Below, in pieces: positions 12,601 to 21,389 of a stretch of DNA of 64,000 bases (its first letter is position 1; every line of letters starts with the position of its first letter). This stretch comes from Mytilus trossulus (taxonomy: Eukaryota; Mollusca; Bivalvia; Mytilida; Mytilidae). Where the stretch lies: assembly GCF_036588685.1 (NCBI RefSeq), contig NC_086379.1, forward strand, positions 75,857,727 through 75,921,726, in the 5' to 3' direction. Below the pieces are notes generated by a model. The model made no database searches. It had not been told where the DNA came from and saw only the letters and a list, made by a program, of their open reading frames with translations. The translations under genes and the position numbers were made by a program.

Positions 12601-12903
12601 GTGTATTTCTGCCAGCAGGGGTATATGTTGTGGCACAATCACCTTGTTATTATGATTAGAATCAGTTTAAAGAAGTCTTTCTGATTTGGCTTCGTTTCAA
12701 TATTGACAAGTGAGAATTTTCAAGAATTTTTATGATACTTTGCATTTTCTTTCAGATTTAGAGAAACATTTTTATCACTTGGAGGGAGTGTGGCAGGAAG
12801 GGACGTTTTCAGGAAATTCCGTGGCCGAGATCCATCCATACAACCAATACTGGAACAATTCAAAAAGGGGCAACTTGTGGAGCAGGAGAGTGCAACTAAC
12901 TAA
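653..12903 (+). CDS. M3-family oligopeptidase A-like protein, predicted catalytically dead (3' part of gene, nine exons)
   Basis: Spliced exons, all with GT-AG borders and matching phases: 653-749, 2574-2637, 4078-4158, 5172-5290, 6094-6298, 6906-6984, 11283-11433, 11870-11949, 12756-12903 (stop TAA 12901-12903). They join into 340 residues; the 5' part of the gene is outside the window. Colinear with the C-terminal half of M3 peptidases (E. coli OpdA/PrlC type): REYFP, then VWHEDV, then a TFYIDPYNRKGKRKTAWM block (FYLDLY...GAWM in active enzymes), a THDE-like segment written FHDVQELF, and a final GRDVFRKFRGRDPS block. Active M3 enzymes have HEFGH plus Glu about 26 residues later. Here residues 119-123 are ENFGN and residue 149 is Phe, with no gap in the alignment, so both His ligands, the catalytic Glu and the third ligand are lost. 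The substrate-binding Tyr/His/Gly segment is also altered (SYTFLFDEQLPAQYYST). The reading frame is otherwise intact, so it looks like a maintained pseudoenzyme rather than a dead gene. Its role is unknown. Confidence 0.87.
766..1231. repeat. 20-bp minisatellite in first visible intron
   Basis: About 23 copies of a 20-bp unit (ATTATACCAGTAGTATGACA), with a few 26-bp variants containing an extra ACCGAT/ACCGGT. The array starts about 17 bp after the 5' splice site at 749/750 of the M3-like gene. Confidence 0.95.
1232..2573. other. Intron of the M3-like gene, with mussel repeat fragments
   Basis: No coding sequence seen. 1565-1625 contains a fragment of the 'aataaatgcatg...aatttctgaatttacag' MITE whose fuller copy is at about 10510-11003. 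2030-2160 is an interspersed repeat fragment (tgattgccaatgagacaac ... ggccttcaacaatgagcaaa), of which other copies lie at 44270-44465, 50820-51140 and 52810-52930. Confidence 0.6.
4193..4623. repeat. 30-bp minisatellite, about 14 copies
   Basis: Head-to-tail 30-bp units of the form CATGCCAAGCTCTGTGTTGA plus AAAGCAAAAG. Starts 35 bp after the 5' splice site at 4158/4159. Because the unit is a multiple of three and has no stop in most frames, it creates long open frames on both strands (up to 174 codons). These have no domain content and are artefacts of the repeat. Confidence 0.95.
4855..4985 (-). repeat. Interspersed repeat with hammerhead-like core, copy in intron
   Basis: Read on the - strand this contains GAGCGTCACTGATGAGTC, a short hairpin, then ACAAAACGCG and TGGCGTATATAC. 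It is the same family as copies at 17640-17810, 18470-18640, 20460-20660, 40590-40810, 41150-42310 and 56605-56770. No protein is encoded. Confidence 0.8.
5358..5933. repeat. Foldback (inverted-repeat) element in intron
   Basis: The ends are loose inverted repeats (AGTAAGTCCAGTAAGACCCC at the left; the complement of GGGCTTGACCGGACCTACTA at the right). A second inner inverted pair, AATGAAAGTGGCCACATTTG near 5600 and its complement near 5705-5725, lies inside. The symmetry suggests a non-autonomous foldback or MITE-type insertion. No gene. Confidence 0.6.
6001..6114 (+). repeat. 57-bp tandem duplication across the 3' splice site of the active-site exon
   Basis: 6001-6057 and 6058-6114 are near-identical copies of a unit containing intron end, acceptor AG and the first bases of the exon (TTTGGTAATGGC). 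The second copy is the one that keeps the frame open. Splicing at the first would read FGNGLQQA followed by a stop. Confidence 0.9.
6240..6612 (+). repeat. Degenerate tandem array of the exon 3' end and its 5' splice site
   Basis: The exon end (AAAACCAATGTCTGAAGAGA ... AATAGAAG|GTTAGT) is followed by about five decayed copies, roughly 60 bp each, near 6320, 6385, 6447, 6508 and 6570. Several retain 'ggaaaac.aatgtctgaaga' and a GTTAGT/GTCAGT donor-like end. The copies are out of frame or damaged and are read as intron. Confidence 0.85.
6950..7046 (+). repeat. 47-bp tandem duplication across the 5' splice site of the next exon
   Basis: 35 bases (AAAAGTGCTTTTGATATGGA through CATGTTCATCC) at 6950-6984 recur exactly at 6997-7031. 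The first copy is followed by the good donor GTAAGT; the second by ATTAGT, so the functional splice site is in copy one. Confidence 0.9.
7360..8435. repeat. Mobile-element remnant with GCGCCAA-rich ends
   Basis: Left part has repeated TGCGCCAAAA motifs (7370-7480); right part has the complement TTGGCGCAAA repeated (8325-8420), giving an inverted-repeat-like element of about 1.07 kb inside the long intron 6985-11282. It contains a second, nested element at 7879-8269. No coding sequence. Confidence 0.65.
7879..8269. mobile_element. Nested MITE with TTAA target duplication
   Basis: Inverted ends GGATGTCTGCTG ... CAGCAGACATCC flanked on both sides by TTAA (7875-7878 and 8270-8273). The TTAA duplication is the signature of piggyBac- and Kolobok-type transposition. 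It is 391 bp with no open frame, so non-autonomous. Confidence 0.75.
8438..8640. repeat. 40-bp minisatellite, 5 copies
   Basis: Units of the form AAAAGTTGACATTAATATGT plus TTAATCAAAAATAGATTATA repeat with a 40-bp period and about 10-20 percent divergence. Confidence 0.85.
8645..9170. repeat. Two interspersed repeat fragments
   Basis: 8645-8755 carries 'ggatagttgtctccttggca...atcacatctt', a fragment of the family at 44270-44465. 8940-9165 carries 'tagaacataggggg...' and 'gtgacacaggctcctt', related to the repeat at 39360-39860. No gene. Confidence 0.6.
9345..9652 (+). repeat. GGGGCA-hairpin interspersed repeat
   Basis: Begins with the hairpin TGCCCCACCTACGATAGTAG-AGGGGCA, then pyrimidine-rich 'gtccgtccgtctgtccgttc', then 'caggttaaagtttttggtca' and ends near 'gtggggcattcgtgtactga'. 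Other copies: 14998-15296 (+), about 29190-29400 (-) and 34950-35130 (+, rearranged). Confidence 0.8.
9870..10497 (+). repeat. Direct duplication of a segment of about 330 bp
   Basis: Two diverged copies start with GGCATTTGGCAGGTGTTT (9872 and 10201) and continue through 'gtatttaacatgattaac' and 'gaaaatattgaaaa.ctattt'. Apparently non-coding; inside the long intron. Confidence 0.75.
10505..11003. mobile_element. MITE with TGTAAATTCAGAAATTA ends
   Basis: Left end ACTGTAAATTCAGAAATTA...TTTATTATTGCG and right end CGCAATAATAAATGCACGCA...TTCTGAATTTATAGT are inverted repeats. The element is split by the nested MITE at 10667-10940. A fragment of the same family is at 1565-1610. Confidence 0.75.
10667..10940. 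mobile_element. Nested MITE with TTAA target duplication
   Basis: Inverted ends GGTGGTACC ... GGTACCACC flanked by TTAA at 10663-10666 and 10941-10944. 274 bp, non-coding, inserted into the MITE at 10505-11003 and therefore younger than it. Confidence 0.8.
12138..12244. repeat. Long hairpin: 40-bp inverted arms, 27-bp loop
   Basis: 12138-12177 and 12205-12244 are inverted copies with two mismatches (TTAAATTATCATCTGAAAAC ... GTTTTCAGATGATAATTTAA). It lies in the last intron of the M3-like gene, and an A-rich run follows at 12301-12316. May be a small foldback element. Confidence 0.85.
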
Positions 12904-15900
12904 GACTAAAATATCTGAAAGTTGTTCAATCACTGTGATTTGATATGAGATGTTACAAGTGGCAATTTGACCGAAATAATGATCAACATTGTCATTAGAC
13001 TTAAAAACAAATAGGAAATCATGTCACCAAAATTGTTACAATTTTTTTGTAGAAGATGTAAATATTGTTATTGTAAATGTGTGTAAATAATGTGATTACT
13101 ATATAGAAACAGTTATTTATTTCAATAAGTTTTGCATGCAACTTTCCATTATCATGAATAATCTGCACAAAGACTTTGGAACTGCACTGAATTAAAGGGC
13201 ATTTCCACCTTAAGAGGTGTTACATCATTCTTGAAATCCTCCATTATTTGATCTGGAAAATAAAATAGGCATACAAAAATGTTGAAAATTTCATTTATAA
13301 ATACTTTTTTTTCTATCAACACCAGAGTATATTGTAAATTTTAAAATAAAGTTGAAGACACCTGTTATTAATTTAATTGTTGTACAATAGATAAAAGTGC
13401 AAGATGAATAATTGCTATATTGGGAAATGTTGCATACAAATAGTGCTATCAGAATGAAAACGTGAGTTTTTATTTTTGTGAAACCTGTTCAGTTGCAATA
13501 ATTGCAATAATAAAAACAAGTCAAAAATTCAAAAGTTATGGTATTAGATAAACAACTATTTTGATATGCTGACAGATGCAATAGGTCCTATTGTGCTCAA
13601 AATCCCCAAAGGTTAATTTTGAAATGTTGGCAGATATGTTAGACATCACATTAAGTGAAAGTTTGTTATATATTACATATATTTGTGAAAATGTAGTCTT
13701 TAGTTTGTTTCATACATAACTTTATAAAGCTTCTGAAAATTTAAAACTTTTGAAGAAAATTTAACAAATCTAATATTCTTATCTTCATGCTTTATGTTGT
13801 TTGTACACAGTACAAAACTGTTATTATATGCAGAATACGAACTGTTCTATATTTGTAAAGTAAGTATTAAATATGTTTTTTTAACTTCTGTGACTTGGCC
13901 TTTTACTATTTCCATTCTTGATACCCTTATCTTTGGTTGTAGGTTCTGATATTTCTGATAGACATAAGTTGTCCTTATATTTTAGGTTGAATGTCTAGAA
14001 AGTCTTAAGAAGGATTAGTTTTACAGAAAATTTTAAGTAGATATTCAAAACTTGATATGTAAATAATTTGTTTTAGTCCAGTGTGAGCCATGATACTTAA
14101 CCTGGAAAATTTCAGGATTGCTTGAAATTTGCATGATTTTTTTGGTTAAGTTTTCATGTTTGTTTGGTCATATGCATAGTAGAGTTAGCAGACAGGCATC
14201 ACTCACTGGTTCTTCCTTGTAAACATGTTTGTATGCCTGATAGATTTTTATTATAGACTCATCTTAAATTATTAGTTCATGTCTAGGAATGAAAGTAGAC
14301 TTTGGGTATGTATCTTTCTATAGAAACTAGACATAAAACAAAAGAACTTTATCTGGAAGTCAATATTGCAGTCTTCAATAATAGCCATTAAAAGTCCCCT
14401 TAGTTGATTCTTAGGTTTCATCCCTATTTATCTTAAAAATGCTAGAAAAAAATAATTATCTGTTTAAGTGGTCCACCATTCTGGTTACTACATGTGAATA
14501 ATAGTTTTTTGGAAGATGGCTGGTCAATGTCTACAGAAAGAAAGATATAGGTATATGTCTATGTTGCTCATTCTTTAGTTTTCTGTGTTTTCTAATGTCA
14601 AAATGAAACCATTCTATTCATTAGCGTATGAACAATGGATACCACAAATCAAATGCACTAAGTTATCATCAATACATATAAAAAGAACATACACACTTGA
14701 ACTAGGAACATTTTAATGTCAAGGTGATATCTTTGATCCTCTAAAAAGCAAAGATCTCATTATTAAATGTAACACATTCCTTTTTTTCAGTTCTGACATT
14801 TAAAAGTACTTCCCATCAAAACAAATTGATTCCCCCAATATGTTTTATATAGATCATTGTGTTGAAAATAACTAATAGTGATGAAGACTAAGGTGTTCCA
14901 AAGATTTTTTATACTATTTATGTGTTTTTAAAGTAAACAAAAAGTAACTGGATCTAAAAAGAAACTAATTGGATACCAGAATTATTTAATCCCTTTTGAT
15001 GCCCCAACTACGATAGTAGAGGGGCATTATATTTTCTGGATTGTGGGTCTGTTCGTTAGTCCTTTTGTCTGTCCAATCATCATTTGGTCATGCTTCAGGT
15101 TAAAGTTTTTGGTCAAGGTAGTTTTTGATGAAGTTGAAGTCCAATCAACTTGAAACTTAGTACACATGTTCCCTGTGTTATGATCTTTCCGATTGTAATG
15201 TCAAATTAGAGATTTTACCCTAATTTCACGTTCCACTGAACATAGAAAATGAAGACGATTTGGGCATCCATGTACTGGGGACACATTCTTGTTTTTAAAT
15301 ATGAATTTCATACTAAAAGATTCAAATCATCAAATTTATCAAATATTTCTGCTTTGAATAGAACGTGAAGAAGTCAAATATTTATTTTTGGAAAAAAGTC
15401 AGACATTTTGAGTGTGTATACTACTGTTGGTTTTATTTAGCTGTACAAAATATAAAATAACCAAAATGCTGCACGCCCAAGGAAAATTAAAAACGGAAAT
15501 ATGTTGTTGACTGCTCTGTGGTCAGTTTTTGTCTCTTTGACATATTCCTCAATCCATTCTCAATTATACATATTTGTCTCTGTTGCATTGCAGTGTTTTT
15601 GTGTCTCCTTTGTTTACCTCCTATAGTTAAACAGTTGTATATTACTGCCTTTATTTACTTTTTTAATTTTCTTTGGAGTTCGGTATTTTTGTTATATTTT
15701 TATAAAACTTCATTCATAACTGCAGATATTTAGAGGACATTTGTGTACTACTAAAACACTCAAATTCTTAGGTCGAGTAAAGTTAAGATGCCTGACTTTA
15801 GAAAAAAAAATTTATGCATCACATTCTATTTAGACTAGAAATATTTGATTAATTTGTGTATTTGAATTTTTTTTGTATGTAAATTCATATTTAAAAAAAC

Positions 15901-18900
15901 AATCCACTTCCAACTAAGATGGACTTCAAACATTTAAAAAGGCGGAAGGGCTGTCTATAGGCTTTTTGTTGTTTTTTTAACGACTAGAAATAAAAGGCCG
16001 GAAAAACTGTGATAAAAGATGGACGAATGATACCAAAGTTACAGTCAAACTCATAAATTGAAAATAAACTGACAACGCCATGGCTAAAAAAAAGACAAAC
16101 AATAGTTCATATGACACAACATAGAAAACTAAAGAATAAACAACATGAACCCCACCAAAAACTAGGGGTGATTTCAGGTGCCCCGGAAGGGTAAGCAGAT
16201 CCTGCTCCACATGTGGCACCCATCGTGTTTCTTATGTGATAACCAATCCGGTAAATAGTCTAATTCGGTAGGTCACATTCATGAAAGGGAAGGGGATTGT
16301 AGTTACGACGTAAGGAACATATCCGATATCATTTGTTATTCCATAACGGATTACTTTACCAATAATATAAGGAATATGCTTGTTGTCATCTAGTTATTAT
16401 ACATGTTGGCAGTCCTCAGCCGCAAAGTTCATTACTACACTGAGAACGTATTACAACATTATGTAGACTCAAGAGGAAGTTAAGGTTAAAAAAACATGGA
16501 AACATGACATCGAAATGGTATCCAAACAGATCATATTTTTATTGTTTTTTTTCTTGCACAATAAAGTCCGTCTAATGTCAAAGCACCCGTTGACTATTGT
16601 TGACCTTTTGACGACTGGTCCTCATGTACTGGTATATCAATAAAGGACAATTATTTGAAATTATTTTTGAATTGATGAGAAAATCTAATAATCTTGTTTT
16701 AGAGGAAAAAAAACCATATTTATATTTTAATGATTATTTTTACATATTATTAGCACCCTTTTATATTATTACTTTTTGTTAACTGCTATGTCATGTTCGA
16801 TGCTCAAGGTGCAACTTAATAGCAGAATCTAAATGGCAGAATTCTAACAGGTGTTCTAAAATAAACAATGTTCAAGTCAAAACATATACGTGTATGTAAG
16901 TCAAGCAATGATTCACCTCTCATTACGAGATGTTTTTGTACACCGTTTAAATATTGTTACTTCTACTACAGATACCCCTAATTGAGGATTGTTAGTCAAA
17001 GTGGATGTAACGAGCTCAGAAGCCTGCGCTTCTTTACTGAGATAAATGTTTGGGCGTGTTGGACGAAATCGAGGGGTGGTACCTTTAAACATGTCAAAAC
17101 CTCACTACATTCTTAATGTGCATGTCCCAAGGATGGAGCCCAAAGTTCAGCAGATGTCGTTGTTATATGTTTGTCATATTTGCTTTTCATAATACCGGTG
17201 CCATTAGTAACCGACTATTGTATGTTTTGTTTTTCTTATTGTTGAAGCTGTGTGGTTACCTATAATTGTTTACATATATTTCATTTAAATCTCATTGTAT
17301 CATTGGCAATCTTTAATCTATTTATTTTTATATGTATATTACAACGATGTTGGTCGTTCGGCGGAACAAAGTGGTATTTACATGGTGTAATCAAAACCTC
17401 CTGCAGTTTTTAATCAAGGTTCATGAAAATTCAGTGCAATCTTCAGCTGTTGTATGAACAAGATTGTTTAATACTAATATGTTGTAACTGAATACATTTA
17501 TCATAAACAAAATTGTAAGGGGAAAAACATCTTGAGTGTTAATAAATAAATGTATTTTAGATATATGTAGCTTTATGAAACCCTGTTGTTTGAATCGTTG
17601 GTTGCAGTACATACTATTTTATTTGTGCCGTATTTGGCACAACTTTTTGGGATTTTGAATCCTCAATGCTCTTCAACTTTGTATTTTTTTGGTTTATAAC
17701 TATTTTGATATGATCGTCACTGATGTTTCTTATGTAGATCAAACGCTCGTCAAGCGTACTAAATTATAATCCTGGTACCTTTGATAACTATTATTTGAAA
17801 ATAAAGGCTTATAATACAACATTCTACACACACAATGATTGCGATTTGACAGAACAGTACACATAATTCACATTCCCTATACTGTGAAATTTTAGAAAAA
17901 AAACTCATGGGAATGTTACGCCAATAAAACATAACTGAACATTAAAGCTTTTATCTTTGTTTATATTTGTTTTTAATTTCGCCAATGTAACGATTATTTC
18001 AATACCATATGGTCTTCAATATATATAGAATCATCTTTGAAAAATAAGTTTGTTGAAGAAACGACAATCATTTGACTTCGTCAGTGTAAAAAATCGACAG
18101 AACGAATCTCCTTAATTTGCATAAACTAACGCAAAAGTAGTTGACCTATGTTCAAATCTCATTTTTGTTTCAATGGACTCAAAACACATCGTCTTGTAGG
18201 GTGCATATTTAAAATAGTACCAATAGGAAAACCGACTGTTTGCTGAAATATTTATACTGCAATCTCGTATTTGGAAAATTTCCGGAACGCTCGATTATTT
18301 TATCCCGAAATTCATCTACGTAGTAAATTTTATGGAGCTCTGTATTTTCTGCCAAACTTGGTCATCACATTCCAGTTGGTAGTTTAATCATTTCTTTTGG
18401 ATATATGTTGCATCAAAGACAAGGTATGAATTAGTATATCTTCAGATCACATGAACTTTGAATATTAGTTATCAAAGGTACCAGGCTTGTAATTTAATAC
18501 GCCAGACGCGCGTTTCGTATACATAAGACTCGTTAGTGACGCTCAGATCAACATAGTGAAAAAAAAAGCAAAACAAATACAAAGTTGATGAGCATTGATT
18601 ACCCCAAATTTCAAAAAGTTGTGCCAAAAACGGCTAACGTTTGGAATCAAATAATTCTTATTTTTTTTAGAATAATTCAAACACGAAATTTATGAAAATG
18701 ACCATACAATTGTATTATTGTATTTTGGCTTTTTTTCTTTCAAAAATTCTTCAATACTGGAATATGAATGGATATTAGTATTTTAAGAAGCAAAAGTGTT
18801 ACTGAAACGGAAAATAACAAAAATAGCTTCAAGGTAAATTTTAAATGGAATGTGAAAGTCCCTTATCAAATGGTAAAATCAAAAGCTCAAACACATCATG

Positions 18901-21014
18901 TAAATGAAAAACAACTGGCATATAAATATAGTCATGTATTGACACTGACATTTCCATATGTAGGATTAAATCTGGTTTATGATATGGTTTAACTGAGTAC
19001 ATTGCTCATTAAAACATATACTATAGGGAGAAACATCTGGCGTGTTAATAAATACATATATTTTAGTTATATATATAGCGTTATGAAACATTGTTTGGAT
19101 TGATTGCGATTTTACACATTTCGTGCACTTGGACATTAGACAAAAAGTAATCTTAACTCTTTGTGAAAGCTACGCCCATAAATCTAACTGAACATTAAGG
19201 TTTGTTCAGATTTGTTTTTAGTTTTGCGTCCAACGATGATCAAAACGTTTTGGGAACGAAACGACGACTAGCAGCCGTTGACAGGTATGTCCTTGTACTT
19301 AGTGCAGGCGTAACTATTATATGTTATACATTCAGGTTGATCCCACTTTCGTTTAACTTCGTCTGTAAAGAAAAGTTAAGCAAATGAAGCTCATATCATT
19401 TCATAAATTAAAGCGACAATATTTTACTGATATTCAAATCTCATTTTTGTTTCAAATAAATATAAAATCATAAACACCCAGTAAGATGCGTCTTGAGTAC
19501 CTTACTGAAAGACTAATACGACACAGACGTAGAAAGGCCATCATTTTGATTAAATCATATTCGGTATAAGTGTTGTGGGAATCAAAGTGGTTCTTCACAA
19601 AATAAGATGTTTTATTACCTTAAACATGGACTTTGTATTATCGTTACCCATTTTGGTAGAAAATGTTCTTTTTAACAAGACAATGAAGTCGATTTTTCCG
19701 TTGAGCAATCGGGAATAGTCAATGGTTTTGATATTACTGCAAAATCTTAAACCCCCAGGTTTTGGTGAGGTTCGTGTTGCTCAGTCTTTAATTGTCTATG
19801 CTCTGTTTAGCATACTGTTTGTTGTCTCTTTTCATCTTTTTTTTTATTTTTTAGCCATGGCGGTGTCAGTTCATTTTCGACTAATGAGTTTGAATGTTTG
19901 TTTGATTTCTTTCGCCTGTCTTTTTTTTTTACTCCAAGTACATTACAAAATCTCCTCACTTTGACTATTCAACTACAAATTATTCACGCTTCAATTAAAT
20001 TGGGTAATTAATATCTGTATTATGATTTTCATAATTATGAATGATATGATGTGTGGGTATACGTTAACGAAAACCCCAATTACACAAATGACCAAGATAT
20101 ATATGTAAGCAGGTGGGATAAAGGGAAACAGGGCTTTTGGCAGATCTAATGCGCAACGTTCAAGTATTTAATTAAATAAAAGGCAATGAAATATATAAAA
20201 TATACAGCCATTGATGTATAAATATAGCTTTACATATAGATGTGGTACATTACACACATACAATAATATAATGTGATAATCCTTACAAAAAAATCAACAA
20301 CAAAAATTGAAATCAGTTTGTTGATGAATGCGAAGTATTATTCTTTATTATGACGTTTATAACTAGTATACGATTCAATATAATGCGGTTTATCATTGAT
20401 ATGGTTATATTTATAGATTATCTGTGTACAAAATTTTGAGTTTTTGAAATACTAAGGCTTTTCTACCTCAGGCATAGATTACCTTAGCTGTATTTGGAAA
20501 ACTTTTAGGAATTTTGTTCCTCAATGATCTTTAACTTCGTACTTTGTTTGACCTTATTACCTTTTTTGGATTCGAGCGTCACGAATGAGTCTTTTGTAGA
20601 AGAAACGCGCCTCTGGCGTATATACAAAATTTAGAACTGGTATCTATGATGAGTTTAATGAAATTACAGTCAGGTAAATATGAAAATATAAAGTACGAAT
20701 AACAATTTTGTTGCCCATAACAACATTTTGTGAGATCATAACAGAATCCGACATTAAAATGATCCAATTGACTTTTTTATACAAAACTAAAAGCGGATCG
20801 GTAATATTTAACTTAAAAATGCTACACATAAGCTTTTTATTAATTCGAGCATGCTAAGCAAACATATAATTTCCTAAAAAATCTTAACACACTAGTCTGC
20901 GAATGAAACAAAAATTTAAAAGACAAAAATAACTTTTAAACATATATAAATTTTAAAAAAACATTGAAATCACAAATACCTTAGACTTTTTGTCTCTTGT
21001 CTAGCTTATTCTGC
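12904..21014. other. Region with no convincing gene; 3' UTR then scattered repeats
   Basis: The M3-like 3' UTR probably ends near an AATAAA at about 13257 or 13346. Repeats recognised: 14998-15296 (GGGGCA-hairpin family); 15960-16260 on the - strand and 19725-19965 on the + strand (same family, 'ccatggcggtgtcagttcat'); 17640-17810, 18470-18640 and 20460-20660 (hammerhead-like-core family). The open frames here are short, repeat-derived or featureless. Confidence 0.6.
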
Positions 21015-21020
21015 CAATAT
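21015..21020. other. Left target-site duplication CAATAT
   Basis: Six bases CAATAT directly before the left terminal repeat, matched exactly by CAATAT at 35438-35443 directly after the right terminal repeat. Confidence 0.85.
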
Positions 21021-21214
21021 CCAGACTTAACTAATCGATCAGATCGGTAATCGAACACTAATCGATCATATTTGATCAGTAATCGATTGATGACTTGAAG
21101 TCATCGATCAGTAATCGATCAAACTCTCTCGGGAGTTTGATCGATTAGTGATCGATTAGATTACTGATCGATTTAAGAATGATTACTGATGGATTAGTGA
21201 TTGATTAGTGATTG
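21021..21214 (+). repeat. Left terminal inverted repeat, ATCGAT array
   Basis: Starts CCAGACTTAACTAATCGATC. Contains eight ATCGAT hexamers in about 170 bp, most as TAATCGAT or ATCGATTA, plus near-matches (TAATCGAAC, GATTGATTA). Matches the reverse complement of 35244-35437 with one mismatch (the ATTACTG/ATTAGTG position). Includes internal palindromes, for example AATCGATCAAACTC ... GAGTTTGATCGATT and ATGACTTGAAGTCAT. Confidence 0.95.
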
Positions 21215-21389
21215 ATTATTGAAAGATTAGTGATTGTATTATTATTTAGAAATAGTTATTCAAGAAAGATATAAAATTACCTCTTTCTGCCACATTCGTG
21301 GTACATTTAAAGCACAACAAAAAAATAATTACATAACTTTTTTTTAATGTCAACATAAGAAGATATAAAAAACATATTTGTAAGTGTTT

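Noticed and set aside
15977..16219. 80-residue hydrophobic frame, and a similar one at 19722-19964
   Set aside because: Both are the same interspersed repeat read in one frame; no gene structure around them.
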